DNA of 64,000 nt, from positions 7,825,527 through 7,889,526 of the forward strand of contig OX457074.1 in the NCBI GenBank assembly GCA_949752795.1, read 5' to 3'. Positions 11,370 through 22,700 of this stretch are shown here, one piece after another. Within the stretch, counting starts at the first letter, position 1; each line of letters begins with the position of its first letter. The notes beneath the pieces are model-generated. The model was not told the DNA's origin. It did not search any database and saw only the letters and a list, made by a program, of their open reading frames with translations. This DNA is from Hyperoodon ampullatus. Lineage: Eukaryota > Chordata > Mammalia > Artiodactyla > Ziphiidae. The position numbers were made by a program, and so were the translations under genes.

Positions 11370-11590
11370 TGGGCTTCCCTGGTGGCGCAGTGGTTGGGAG
11401 TCCGCCTGCCGATGCAGGGGACGTGGGTTCGTGCCCCGGTCCGGGAAGATCCCACATGCCGTGGAGCGGCTGGGCCCGTGAGCCATGGCCGCTGAGCCTG
11501 CGCGTCCGGAGCCTGTGCTCCGTGACGGGAGGGGCCGCGGCGGTGGGGGGCCCGCGTACCGCAAAACAAAACAAAAACAAAAACAAAACA
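11370..11590 (+). mobile_element. CHR SINE, short form, sense
   Basis: The head begins 'gggcttccctggtggcgcag' and the body ends '...cgtaccgc' before an (AAAAC)n tail. The 8-base duplication 'tctagtgc' (11,362-11,369 and 11,591-11,598) marks the insertion. Open frames across it are SINE translation only. Confidence 0.93.
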
Positions 11591-11599
11591 TCTAGTGCG

Positions 11600-14220
11600 T
11601 ACCAAGCTCAGGAGCAGGGCAGGTGGGAGTAAGGCAGCAGGGGCTGTTGGAGGTGGTGAGCTGGAAGGCCCACATCCTGCCTACACGGCCTCTGCTGGGC
11701 GGACAGCCTAGGCTGCATTCAGCCTCCATTTGCCCCATCGGCTAGGTGCCTTTGTGCAGTTCACAACCCTCACAACCTCACGTGGCTGCCCTAAACTGGC
11801 CATCAGCTGCATCTTGCCCTGCTGGGAAAGAGAGTTTGGTTTTGTCACATCTTGCTTTTTCAAGACAAGTCAGAAACCCAGATTTTCATGCGAAATTTTC
11901 CAATTTGTCAAACCCTATTGAGGCCAAACAATATCCAACATCAGACTAGATCCACTCTAGGGTTCCAGTTTGCAGCCCCAATGGGAACCAATCCCCAGGA
12001 TACATCTACTCTCTCTCCTTCCCATGGGTATCACACAACACAGTCCTTCACTGAGATTTGACAGAGAAAAGCACAATCATTGATGCAACCCCCCTACGAG
12101 CTGCTGCAAAGATGAGATTGGCCCCAGAACAAGGGGAGAACCACGTGGGGCTGCCCAGCAGCAGCCACCCCCTGAGATTGATGGTTATAACTTTAATTTA
12201 TTGATGCACCTTCTTTTGAGAGAGCCTCCCCTGCCCTCGTGGCTGCCCCCACCCTCAACCCCTACTGTTTGGCTAATGATAAATGACAAGCAGTGGACGT
12301 TATTAATTAAACTGCCCCCAGTAGCCAGTGGTCAAACCCAAGGCTGCATGCAGAGGAGGCATTCAAAGTATTTCTGCTGGCCTGGCTCAGGGTGCAGGCT
12401 TGTTCCTGTCCTGGCTAGAGCCGGCCCAGCAGACGCAGCCTCTCACAACGGGCCTTTCTAGGAACTCTCTGGGCTCCCCTCTGTCAAATGGAAATCAGCG
12501 ACACAGGCCACACAGTAATTAAACTCCTGACATTCTTTTGACAAAAAAAATGTTTCTCTTGGGATATTCCCACAGGCCACTGAAGGACTGTTTGGGGCCT
12601 GCGAGCTCCCAGCTGGTCGCCAAGAGATTTTTGAAGTTGGCCTTGACTGGGGATCAAAAGGGGATGGGAGTTCAGGGCATAAATATTGGGGGGGGGGAAT
12701 GCCTTATAATTAAATGTATCATTTGATCGTTCAGCTCGAAGCACCGACACCTGCTTCCCCAGGACCAAGATGGGCAGAGAGATAAAAAGAGACCTCCAAG
12801 GCCCGTTTATTTATATTTCTATTGTTTGTTCAGTGATGTATCCCCAGCACCTAAACAGAGCCTGGCATGTAGTAGGTGTTCAATAAATACTTGTTGACTG
12901 ATCAGCCAGAGATGTGCTGATGCCAATTCTTCACAAATCAATGATCAGGAGCAGATCCTAATGAAGGTCCTAGAGCCAGTGGCTTCTAATTGTTTGATGC
13001 CACAAGACTGTAAACATGTTGAAGATGAGGCCAGTGTCTTATTCAACTGGCTATCCCCAGAACCAGGCATGATGCCCTGCCCGGGGCTGCACGCAGTGGT
13101 TTCTCAACAGTATCTGTTGACTGAAGGACTCGGGGGCAAACCGCATTCCAGGGCTGGTCCGGCAGAGCCCCAGTGGACATGCCCTGTGTCTCCTTCGGCA
13201 ATTCCTTGACCTGCAGCAGCAGCAGTGGCAGCGACAAAGTCAAAAAGCCCAGGGATCAGACCCACAGCAGATGTCACAGCTGGAAAGGCCTGAGATCTCA
13301 GCCATCTCCTGATTGAACAGAAAGAGGAAATGAACTAGCTACAACTGGGGGTTTCTTAAAAAATGCAACTTAATTTTCCCATATCTCTCTTTGAGAATCC
13401 CATTCCTCCCAGTAGCAGCAAACTTAATCTAATCAATTTCAGCTGAACTCAGAAATTTCAGATTTAAATTCAACCTATCCAGGATTTTCTCATCTCCCGC
13501 CTTGGGGCAGCTCCTCAGTTCCAAGGGCTTCTGTGGCATAGGAGGGGGAGCTGGAGGACAGTGGGCACTGAGCCATGGTCATTGGTGTCTGTCTTTGTGA
13601 GCCTCTGGGGCACGGTCACTCCACTTCACTGGTGTCTGCTAAATCCATGTCCTTTTTCCAGTGACCATCAGTCCACACACTCTGCTTCTTCCTCATCCTG
13701 CAAACAAGGCCCTCCAGGACCACCACCCTTGCCCAGCACCTTCCATGGCCTCCTTGAGAGCTTGAGAGCTTGGCAAAGCCTTTCTTACCCCGGGGGCCCA
13801 GGGAGGCCCTCATGGTCTCTGGATACCCTGATAAAGCAGGGTTCCTAATAGACAGTTGGGGCACAGTCCCCTCTGCTCTGGTATTTCCCAAACTGGTTGG
13901 GGGGGGGGGTTTTGTTGGTGCCCCAACTCCATTTGGACCATTGTCTCTGTTGTGAGCTATGGATGCACATGAAGGGGAGGGTCACCAGCAACAAGGAAAT
14001 GCAGCGAGGGGACAAGGTTGATCTTGCAGCATTTTATCCCTTGAATGTCACATGAGGAAAAGGAGGTTAAGAAAGAGGGAAAGAGTCACTCAATTCCATA
14101 TAACATGAGTGAGTAGCAGCATCAGGCCAAGAATTTGGGACTTGTTAAACCATTCCTGAGCCCTCCTCCTGAACCAGGCTGTCCCAGGTTCTATCACAAG
14201 TAACCGCAGCCAACAGGGTA
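11600..14220. other. Repeat-poor intergenic block, candidate non-coding conserved DNA
   Basis: No CHR, L1 or LTR insertion is seen in about 2.6 kb. The exception is an L2-like 3' end at about 12,815-12,900 ('ggtgttcaataaatacttgt'). Within it, 12,180-12,320 and 12,690-12,740 are AT-rich with homeodomain-like TAAT clusters (for example 'attaattaaact'). This could be a distal regulatory region. I cannot measure conservation here. Confidence 0.4.
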
Positions 14221-14234
14221 TTCACAATAGTCTT

Positions 14235-14403
14235 TTTTTTTTTTTTAAGTCTTTATTGAATTTGTTACAATATTGCTTCTATTTTATGTTTTGGTTTTTT
14301 GACCACAAGGCATGTAGGATCTTATCTCCCCGACCAGGGATCGAACCCACACCCCCTGCATTGGAAAGTGAAGTCTAAACCACTGGACAGCCAGGGAAGT
14401 CCC
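14235..14403 (-). mobile_element. tRNA-derived CHR-type SINE, antisense
   Basis: On the plus strand it begins with poly(T) and 'aagtctttattgaatttgtt', contains 'ccgaccagggatcgaaccca' and ends 'gccagggaagtccc'. A weak duplication, 'cacaatagtctt' against 'caacaacagtctt', surrounds it. It is more diverged than the short CHR copies. Confidence 0.85.
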
Positions 14404-14972
14404 AACAACAGTCTTAAAATATGGCCACAAATTATTTGACACTCTTCCTCTTGAGATGTAGGGTCTACGTCTCTTTTCCTTGAATATTGGCAAGTTTGTG
14501 ATTGCCTCAATCAGTAGAGTATAGAGAAGTGATGCTACGTGACTCCCAAGTCTAGGTCATCACAGACCATCAGCTTCTGCCTTGTTAGCTGGAACACTTG
14601 TCTTTGGAGCCCTGAGCCTTTGTGTAATTTCATTTATCCTGAGGCTGCCATGCTGTGTGGAAGCACAAACCACATACAGAGGCCATGTGTAGAAGACACC
14701 CTGGTTGACAGTCACCACTGAGTCATCCCAACCCAGGCACCAGACATGTGAGAGAAGAAGCCCTCAGATGATTTCAGACCTCAGCCTTTCAAGCCACCTC
14801 CAGCCATTGAGTCTTCCCAACTAAGGCCATGGACATTGTAGAGCCAAGACAAGCCACCCCTTTGGCCCCTGTTCAGTTCCTAACCCTCTGAATCTGTGAG
14901 CCTAATAAAATGCTTATTGTTTTAGGCTACCAAGTGTGGGTGTTTTTTTATGTAGCTGTAGATAACTTGAAC
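14404..14972 (+). repeat. MLT1-type MaLR LTR remnant
   Basis: The sequence follows the layout of an MLT1 LTR: 'ggccacaaattatttgacac', 'tgaagccagacatgtgag'-like phrases near 14,740, 'gagcctaataaaatgcttat' and an end near 'tgtagctgtagataacttga'. There is no internal retroviral coding sequence. This is an ancient solo LTR. Confidence 0.7.
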
Positions 14973-15284
14973 AGTGTGCCATCTTGGTCTGCTAGGATCC
15001 TCCAGTCTCTGTTATCCATGCTTCTGCCACCCATTAAGCCATGCCTGCTCCCACCAGGAGGCCACCAAGAAGCCCGGTGAGTATGTGGTGGTGACCCTTG
15101 TTCTAGGGAACTTGGGTGAATGAAGTTGTTACTGGGTATGGCTGGTAACAAAGGAATGTGTATTCTAGAGGGAATATATATTCTGGAGAAGTGGCCCTGG
15201 CAGTATCTTAGGGAAGTAAAGTGAGGGAATAATGACTCACTGACAACAAATTCCATTCCTGGCCCTGCCCATCCTCATTTCATT

Positions 15285-15600
15285 TATTCAGCAAGGGGTC
15301 TTGGGACAACTACTAAGTGCCAGGCCCCGTTCAGCTCCTGGACAGGGACACAGGCCTGGAGCCTCACAGTTCTCATAGTCCAGCAAGAGACAGACATTAA
15401 ACAACTATTTAATGCACACACTTTGAATGAAAAGTGTAGGGTGTCCTGAGAGTGGGTGGGGGCTTGTTTCATCCTCATAACATCTTTCTGAGGTGGCTAT
15501 TATCATTTCTTTTTTGCAAGGTGAGGCTAAGGCTCAGAGAGATTAACTGACCTTCCCAAGGCTACTCAGCAAAGGAGACATCAGACTGAAGAGAAGCCTG
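15285..15600. repeat. L2-like fragment followed by an antisense MIR
   Basis: Positions 15,285-15,420 resemble an L2-type 3' region ('actactaagtgccaggcccc'). Positions 15,460-15,600 resemble antisense MIR ('ggctaaggctcagagagatt', 'accttcccaaggctactcag'). Both are diverged. Confidence 0.5.
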
Positions 15601-16074
15601 GGCAGGGTCCTCAAGGGCAACCGGAAAAGCAAGGCACAAATGACCAATGCAGCTGGCTAAGAGGGAGAGAGCTGGGCCAGTGCCCTCAGACTGGCGACCT
15701 CTGAAGGACCAGCATTAACCCTGGGAAGGCAGGGGTGCCTGTTAATCCAACAGGGCCACCCCCATCTGGTTTTCTACAGGGAAGCGCTGACAGGGCTCCT
15801 AAGTCACCTCCAAGTCCCTGGGCAGCCACACTCATCAGTTGTTAAATGGGGGCAGGAATAGCCAGCTGAGGTATAACCAACCTAGAGGCAACACTTGGGA
15901 CCCCTAACCCATGCTTGGATTCCAAGACCCAAAAGCCAAGGGAGAAGAGGTGAGATGGGACACCCAGAGTCCCCTGGAGATACCACAGAGGAGTGGATTC
16001 CATTCCTTGGAGTGTAGAAGAAGCATCTGGAGAACAGGTCAAAGGCTTGGCTCCCACCCTGAGAGATTTGGGGT

Positions 16075-16180
16075 CGGTTGGTCTAAAGTGAAGCCCAGGA
16101 ATCTAGATTTAAGTTTCCCCTGGTGTTCTGATGCACAGCACCCATACCCCAGTGTTTGGGGACCACTGTCTTAGAGCATC
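16075..16180 (-). repeat. MER5A-like hAT DNA transposon remnant
   Basis: It contains the characteristic 'aggaatctagatttaagttt', 'tgttctgatgcacag' and 'ggggaccactgtctta' order. There is no transposase. The family name is from memory of the consensus. Confidence 0.5.
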
Positions 16181-16480
16181 CTCTCCCGTGCCCTCAGCAG
16201 ACAGAAGAGAAAATGGAAGCCCGAGAAGGGGTCCTCAGCACAAGCTCAAGGCTTGCCTCCCCTGGAGGAAGCAGATGGGAGGTCCGGTGTGGACATCCAG
16301 CCTCTGCTTCTGCCCCCAAACTCCAGCTTTGTCAGATTTCAGGGGCAATCCTGTCTTCCTCCTCTCACTGAAGGGGGAACTCAGAGTCATGGGCAGGGGA
16401 CTCAGATTGGCTGGGTGTGAATCCCAGCTTTGCTACTCACTAGCAGCGGGACACAGCAGCTTTGAAAAATAATCGGCAGC

Positions 16481-16616
16481 GTTTTTTTGTTTTTTTTTTT
16501 TGGCCACGCTGTGCTGCGAGGCATGCAGGGATCTTAGTTCCCTGACCAGGGATTGAACTCATGCCCCCTGCAGTGGAAGGATGGAGTCATAACCACTAGA
16601 TCGCCAGGGAAGTCCC
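16481..16616 (-). mobile_element. tRNA-derived CHR-type SINE, antisense
   Basis: It runs from a T-rich start through 'ggcatgcagggatcttagtt' and 'gaccagggattgaactcatg' to 'cgccagggaagtccc'. This is the same head as other CHR-type copies but with a shorter body. No clear target-site duplication is seen. Confidence 0.85.
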
Positions 16617-16759
16617 TCAGCAGACTATTTTTAAAAAGATACCCCTAGACGAACTTTTTATGAACTTTTTAGAATACTCAAAAGAACAGGGAAAACTAGG
16701 ACACTAAAAGGTGCAAACAGGCGATTAGGCGGATAAATCATTAGACAAATTGGTTTTCA

Positions 16760-16940
16760 GGCTAATGGTCCCCCTCCATCCATGATATTGGACAAGTTAC
16801 TTGTCTATTCCAAACCTCAGTTCCCCACCTGTAAAATGAGGTGAATAAAACTGATTTCACAGTGTTGTTGTAAGGACATTGTAAGACAGAGGGAGCCAGG
16901 AGCCGAGCCGGGTAGATGGTAAACATTCAATAAATTCAAC
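16760..16940 (+). repeat. MIR SINE remnant
   Basis: It has sense MIR features: 'gacaagttacttgtctattc', 'cccacctgtaaaatgaggtg' and 'agtgttgttgtaaggacatt'. Confidence 0.65.
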
Positions 16941-16959
16941 TTCCCTCCCTTCCTGACCA

Positions 16960-17290
16960 TTCGGACCACACAGAAGCCTCCCCTGCTTTTGGCTTTGGCT
17001 TTAAGGAGCCTGTGGTCACAGAGAGGATTTCACACTGGAAGTACATGCATTCCAAATCGACAACTAACTGTATATTTTCTGGTGTAAACTATATGTCGAC
17101 TCTAACTTTAGCCTGGGGGCGCGTTATTATTTGTTTCCCTTCCATGAAAGCTGTAATAGAGGCAGAGAAAACCCTGCCTCATACATTCCAATTCCTAAAT
17201 ACACAATTTTCTGGGATATTATTTAAGTTTATTTTGGTTCTGGAGTCTCGCCATCCTGGTAGGACGCTTATTTAAGTTCTGGGTGGGCTC
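16960..17290. promoter_or_regulatory. Repeat-free AT-rich block with paired TTATTTAAGTT motifs, candidate enhancer
   Basis: The block has no recognisable repeat. The motif 'ttatttaagtt' occurs twice, at 17,219-17,229 and 17,268-17,278, 49 bases apart. The sequence also has 'cattccaa' twice (TEAD-like). It lies about 22 kb downstream of the SOST stop codon. An enhancer role is inferred from composition only. Confidence 0.35.
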
Positions 17291-17356
17291 TGGAAAGGCC
17301 TGGAATGTCTCAAAGGTGGGAAGGAGAATCTTCCCGTTCATTAAATAGCATGGTCT

Positions 17357-17358
<2 letters not shown>

Positions 17359-17388
<30 letters not shown>
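17359..17388. repeat. (TG)n microsatellite
   Basis: About 15 uninterrupted GT units. Confidence 0.95.
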
Positions 17389-17389
<1 letters not shown>

Positions 17390-17983
17390 TGCAGGTTCTA
17401 GAAGGTTCTGGAAGCTTCCCTGACATCAGATGAGGGATTCCAGCCATGGGGCTGAGCTCACACCAAGCCCTACTTCTCATGGCCTGAACCTTTGACATGA
17501 CCTCGGCTTCTTCCTGGTTTTACCATCCTCTGCTTTGGCTGGAAGCTCTAGCTTCCTCCCTTTCTGGAGATGGTCATAGGACCCAGCTGGGCCCCCACGT
17601 GTGAGAAAAGACCTGTGACCCTTATCAGGTTCTCAGAGGGGCCCAGCCTCCAGAAGGATAAATGTCATCAGCCAAATGGTCAGTGTCTACCTCCCTCTAC
17701 ATACTTCCTGCCCTCAAGTGCTGTTCTTGGGACAAGGCCATCCTTCACACGCAATGGCGGGTCCCCGAGAAGGTCCCGGACTTGGGGACCATCCTCCCCA
17801 GAGGACTTTTGCTCCTGGCCCTGTAGCTGGTGCTGTCCTTAGCAGTGGAGGGTGGAATGGGGCAGCATGCTGGGGTTCTCCCTGCTTGTTCTGATTACAA
17901 GTTGTAAACTCCTGTTCTGGAGTTCCACACTAGGGTTCTCCAACTTCAGAAGAATCAAGAATGCAGAAGAATCAAGTGTGTTT

Positions 17984-18031
17984 TTCTTTCCTTCTTCCTT
18001 CCTTCCTTCCTTTCTTTTTTCTTTCTTTCTT

Positions 18032-18063
<32 letters not shown>

Positions 18064-18064
18064 G
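17984..18064. repeat. (TTCC)n/(TTTC)n/(TC)n pyrimidine tract
   Basis: An 80-base pyrimidine-only tract on the plus strand mixes TTCC, TTTC and TC units. It has grown from the poly(A) tail of the adjoining antisense SINE. The strand asymmetry could support triplex or slipped structures. Confidence 0.9.
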
Positions 18065-18167
18065 GCTGTGCCATGTGGCTTGTGGGATCTTAGTTCCCCG
18101 ACTAAGGGGATTGAACCCAAACCATGGCAGTGAAAGCGCTGAGTCCTAACCACTGGACCGCCAGCGG
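17987..18167 (-). mobile_element. tRNA-derived CHR-type SINE, antisense
   Basis: The body contains 'ggcttgtgggatcttagttc' and ends 'ggaccgccagcgg'. A perfect 13-base duplication, 'aagtgtgtttttc' (17,974-17,986 and 18,168-18,180), flanks it. Its tail is the pyrimidine tract. Confidence 0.92.
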
Positions 18168-18369
18168 AAGTGTGTTTTTCAAAGCACCCCAGGGGATTCT
18201 GATGCAAGAAGACATTTGGAGAAACACTGGTTGATAAAGTTGCTAGAAAGCTGTTCCAGGTTGCTGGGTGTCTTTGAACTATTTAAAGAAAAAAACAAGT
18301 AAGCATCCTTTAAGAAGGCAGACTGTGAGGTAGAGGACCCGCTCCCAAGGAGGACAGGCCTCTGAGCAT

Positions 18370-18580
18370 ATTAAGAGCAGTAGCAGCTAACTCAGAACAG
18401 CACTGAGTGCTGGGCACTGTTCTACGTGCTTATGAACCACAGCCCCATGAGGGAGGTGCTCTTCATGCCCTCATTTTACATATGAGGAAACAGGCACAGA
18501 GAGGTTGAGTGGTATATACAAAGGCCCACAGTTACCCTGGGGGCTGGACACCAGCAATCTGGCCCCAGAATCCCTGTTCT
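18370..18580 (-). repeat. MIR SINE remnant
   Basis: It contains 'gagtgctgggcactgttcta', then 'tatgaggaaacaggcacaga' and 'ggcccacagttaccctgg', the antisense MIR order. Confidence 0.6.
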
Positions 18581-18739
18581 TTCCTATGTTCCAAAACAGA
18601 CTCAGGAGTCAGTGCCTCTATTTCAGGAAAGGCCATTCGGACCCTGTAGGAGGGTGAGAGGGTGAGGGCTAACGGAGTCCAGGTAGGTGAAGAAGAGGAC
18701 TGTGAGGCTGGAGAGAAATTAGGAGCATCTCAAGATCAA

Positions 18740-19220
18740 GAGGTGTGATCGGCAGAATAATGCCCCCCCCCCGCAAATGTCCACATCCTTATCCCTGGAA
18801 CCTGTGAATATGTTACCTTACATAGCCAAAGGGACTTTGCAGATGTGAGGAAGGATCTTGAAACAGGGAGGGTATCCTGGGTTATCCAGGTGGGCCCAGC
18901 GTGATCACAAGGGCCCTTAAATGTGGAAGAGGGAAGCAGAAAGGGTAAGAGTCAAAGGAGTGTGATGTGAGAAATCTCAGACAGTCGCTCCCGGCTTTGA
19001 AGAGGGAAGGAGCTACAAGTCAAGGAATGCAGGCTGCCTCTAGGAGCTGCAAGAGGCAAGAAAATGTATTCTCCTGCAGATAGGAACACAACCCTGCTGG
19101 CATCTTGATATTAGCCCAGGGAGACCCATTTTGGACTTCTGACCTCCAGAACTCTAAGGTTTGTGTTGGTTTACACCACTAACTTTGTTATAGCAGCTGT
19201 GGGAAACTAATAACAGAAAG
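18740..19220 (+). repeat. MaLR-type (MLT1-like) LTR remnant
   Basis: It starts near 'gcagaataatgccccccc', continues with 'acctgtgaatatgttacctt', 'agggactttgcagatgtgag' and 'gggttatccaggtgggccca', and ends near 'gtgggaaactaataacag'. This is the layout of a MaLR-like solo LTR, and no coding sequence remains. Confidence 0.6.
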
Positions 19221-19560
19221 AAAAGGAGCTGTTAAGAGAGATATTGCACTTTGCTTTGAACAGTGGGTGAAAATAGATGAGAAAACAGGGAGAAGATGCC
19301 CCAGAGTAGAAAGAGGACGAGACAGTCTCCTCCAGGACTGAAAAAGAGCGGGGCTTCCAAACAGTTCTCAGGAGTTCATGTTATAATGCCTTTCAAGGGA
19401 GAGTAGAAATAAATCAATCTCTGTGCTGTGTCTTCATATAGAATATTTGTTGGGAAGATTTATGACAAGTCATTTGTATTTTTTATTAATACTTGCTTCT
19501 CCTAGTCTTCCAAATATTTGTTAGAAGCCTGGAGTTCAAATCTCATTTAAAAATTGACAT

Positions 19561-19778
19561 AGGGCTTCCCTGGTGGTGCAGTGGTTGGGAGTCCGCCTGC
19601 TGATGTAGGGGACATGGGTTCGTGCCCCGGTCTGGGAGGATCCCACATGCCGCGGAGCGGCTGGGCCCGTGAGCCATGGCTGCTGAGCCTGTGCGTCCAG
19701 AGCCTGTGCTCCGCAACAGGAGAGGCCACAGCAGTGAGTGGCCCGTGTACTGCAAAAAAATAAATAAATAAATAAATA
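19561..19778 (+). mobile_element. CHR SINE, short form, sense
   Basis: The head is 'agggcttccctggtggtgca', the body ends at 'gtgtactgc' and the tail is (AAAT)n. Flanks read 'aaattgacat' and 'aaactgacat', a target-site duplication with one mismatch. Confidence 0.92.
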
Positions 19779-19944
19779 AAAACTGACATGATTTACCTGG
19801 CACATTCTCTAAAATGCACACAAAATTTCTAAGAAGACTTCATCATGACAGTTAATCGCAATCAATTGCTAACATGCAGTGAGTACTTGCCCTTTGCCAG
19901 ACGCTGTACTAGGCACATCACATGTTTTGTTTCATTTCAGTTTT

Positions 19945-20060
19945 TTTTTTTGGCCACACCTCAAGACTCGTGGGACCCTAGTTCCTCATGCAGGGATCAA
20001 ACCCGGGCCCTTGGCAGTGTAAGTTCAGAGTCCAAACCACTGGACCACCAGGGAATGCCC
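19945..20060 (-). mobile_element. tRNA-derived CHR-type SINE, antisense
   Basis: It contains 'actcgtgggaccctagttcc' and ends 'ccaccagggaatgccc'. The 13-base duplication 'tcatttcagtttt' (19,932-19,944 and 20,061-20,073) is perfect. It lies only about 170 bp from the short CHR element upstream. Confidence 0.9.
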
Positions 20061-20539
20061 TCATTTCAGTTTTGAAGTGAGGGCAGCCTTGCGGGGGATG
20101 GTGCCCTTCACTTGTGGAGTCTGCACTGACTCCGGGTAGAGCGCTAGATTCATGAATGCCTGATTCAAGATTTAGACTTTATTTGGTTGGTGGCTGGAAG
20201 TCATAGAAGGTTTATGAGAAGAAGAATGACAGGATTACTAATTGGGATTCTGGAAGAATAATCCAGCAGAGATGGAGGCTGGCCAGAGTTCTCCCTGAGT
20301 CCAAGGGCCCTGGGGTCATGCGGTTTCAACCTTGACCTGTAGTGCTAGGCACCAAAGATGAGACAGAGCGGCCGTGAAGCATCCCTTACATATTGGTAGG
20401 ATTGGAGCCATCCAGAAGTAAGCAGCCAAGGAGCTGCAGAAAATATTCACCCCCAGGAAAAAAGTCAGTTTGTTCTTCCTGGCTCACCCTCTGCAGACAC
20501 TGGGGGACCTGGAGCCCGATTTCTTAAACTCCTGTGCTC

Positions 20540-20889
20540 GGACTTCCCTGGTGGCGCAGTGGTTAAAAATCCGCCTGCCAATGCAGGGGACACGAGTTCC
20601 AGCCCTGGTCCGGGAAGATCCCACATGCTGCGGAGCAACTAAGCCTGTACACCAGAACTACTGAGCTCTAGAACCCACGAGCCACAACTACTGAGCCCAT
20701 ATACCACAATTACTGAAGCCCACATGCCTAGACCCCGTGCTCTGCAACAGGAGAAGCTACTGCAGTGAGAAGCCCGCGCACCGCAAGGAAGAGTAGCCCC
20801 GCTCAACGCAACTAGAGAAAGCCCGCGCACAACAACGAAGACCCAACGCAGCCTAAATAAATAAATAAAGTTAAAAAAAAAAAAAAGCT
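20540..20889 (+). mobile_element. CHR SINE, long form, sense
   Basis: It runs from 'gacttccctggtggcgcagt' through several 'caactactgag' phrases to 'agacccaacgcagcctaaat' and an A-rich tail. The 10-base duplication 'tcctgtgctc' (20,530-20,539 and 20,890-20,899) is perfect. Confidence 0.93.
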
Positions 20890-20899
20890 TCCTGTGCTC

Positions 20900-22050
20900 T
20901 CCAGCTTGTTTCTTTCCAGCAATAGTTAAACACTGAGAAAGTGTATTTTGACATTTCTTGAACATCCCCTGCAGGCTCGGCACTGTGCTGCTTGCTCTCT
21001 CTCTCTGGATCTGATTTAGCCTTCACCAAACCCCTACCCGGGATGATGACTTAATCCCTGGGCCGAGTGACTGGAGCCACGAAGTTCAGATGGATTTTGC
21101 AAGACAAAGACCTAAATCTATTTTGTGGCTGCCGATACACATTCTTACTTCACCACATCCGCGGTCATTCCAACCACAAACACAAAAAGTGCTATAAATT
21201 CTTTTCCATGCGGTATTTGATTGTTTCTGGCATTATTCACTTCTTGATAAGTCAGCCAGTCAAAACAGCCAGTCCAGGTCTGTCACTGATCCCGAGAGCT
21301 CCAATGTGGTGTCCTTGACGGTGTCCTGATGGGTTTAGGTCTTAATTGTTAGCAGCAGTTTGCTTTTTTTTCATAAACTCTGTTTTCTCATTGACTTTGA
21401 TGAGAAAAAAAGTTGAGAGAGATACTAATGAAAAAGTTTAATTGCACTCCACTCAGAGAAGCAGCAGTCTTTCTTTTTTTATTTAATATTTTTATTAAAT
21501 AATGGGCATTAGAGAAAAGAACACAAAGTACCTTAATTTCATAACATTTTGGTGTGTTTTCTCCCAGTCTTTTTACTCCACACCCACACATGCTTGAACT
21601 TAACTGGAATTATCTATTATATGGTTTCATCCTTGGTAACAGCAAGTAGCAGAGGCAACACCTGGAGCTTGTCAAAATTTGTAGATATTCTTTTTTTTTT
21701 CTTTTACATAATTGAAATTTAATAGAATATTGATACAAGGGCAGAAATTAACTAAAAGGTAAAGTATAGAAGCTTAGGAAGCTTTACAAACACTTCCACA
21801 GAAACACAAGGCTCACCTTACTGCTTGTCTAGTCACTAACTACACCGCTGTCATATCCAATTGGTTGGATTATCGTATTGGACAATCCATTATCATATCC
21901 AATGCATAATGTAGATTCTACATCAAGTCAATATCATTTTCTGAGAACTAGTTCTAGATTATGTCAGATGTCATGTGTTATGTATTTCATTTATTTATTT
22001 TACTGAGATGTAATTCATATACCATAAAAATTTTAAATGTACAATTCAGT
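20900..22050. other. Intergenic stretch, mostly unassigned
   Basis: No gene is recognised. Positions 21,060-21,330 are repeat-free and could be conserved non-coding DNA. From about 21,460 the sequence is AT-rich and probably old LINE-derived. Positions 21,990-22,050 resemble the antisense of an L1 3' UTR ('gagatgtaattcatatacca'). Confidence 0.4.
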
Positions 22051-22264
22051 GTTTTGTTTTGTTTTGTTTTTTGCGGTACACGGGCCTCTCACTGTTGTGG
22101 CCTCTCCCGTTGCGGAGCACAGGCTCCGGACACGCAGGCTCAGTGGCCATGGCTCACGGGCCCAGCTGCTCCGTGGCACGCGGGATCCTCCCGGACTGGG
22201 GCACGAACCCGTGTTCCCTGCATCGGCAGGCGGACTCTCAACCACTGCACCACCAGGGAAGCCC
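22051..22264 (-). mobile_element. CHR SINE, short form, antisense
   Basis: It begins with (GTTTT)n and 'gcggtacacgggcctctcac' and ends 'ccaccagggaagccc'. It sits inside L1-derived sequence. A clean target-site duplication could not be made out. Confidence 0.92.
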
Positions 22265-22700
22265 TATTTGTCTTTTTATTGTTGAATTTTAAGAGTCTCT
22301 TATCTATTCTTGACACGAACCCTTATCAAATATATGACCTGCAAATATTTTTTGTGGTTTGTCTCTTCACTTTCTTGATTGTATTCTTTGATGCACAGAA
22401 GCTTTTAATTTTGGTGAAGTACAATGTATCTATTTTTAAATTTTGTTGCTTGTGCTTTTGGTGTCATATCTAAGAAACTATTATTTAATCCAAGGTCACG
22501 GAGATATATGCCCATGTTTTCTTCTAAGAATTTTATACTTTTAGCTCTTACGTTTAGGTCTTTGATCCATTTTTTAGGTTAATTTTGTATATGGTATGGG
22601 GTGCAGGTCCAAATTTATTCTTTTGCATGTGGCTATCTAGTTGTCCCAGCACGGTTTGTTGAAAAGACTATTTTTCCCCCATTAAATGGTCTTGACACCC
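22265..22700 (-). repeat. L1 ORF2 fragment, antisense
   Basis: The reverse complement contains 'gtcttttcaacaaaccgtgc', 'ggatcaaagacctaaacgta' and 'agatatgacaccaaaagcac', which are L1 ORF2 3' sequences. The same part of ORF2 appears again in sense orientation at about 23,190-23,460, in a different, diverged copy. Confidence 0.8.

Larger units (their letters stand above)
17900..18235 (-). repeat. MER5A-like remnant interrupted by a SINE
   Basis: The left part has 'agggttctccaacttcagaa'. The right part resumes with 'ccaggggattctgatgcaag' and 'ggagaaacactgg'. The break between them is the SINE inserted at 17,987-18,167. Confidence 0.5.
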
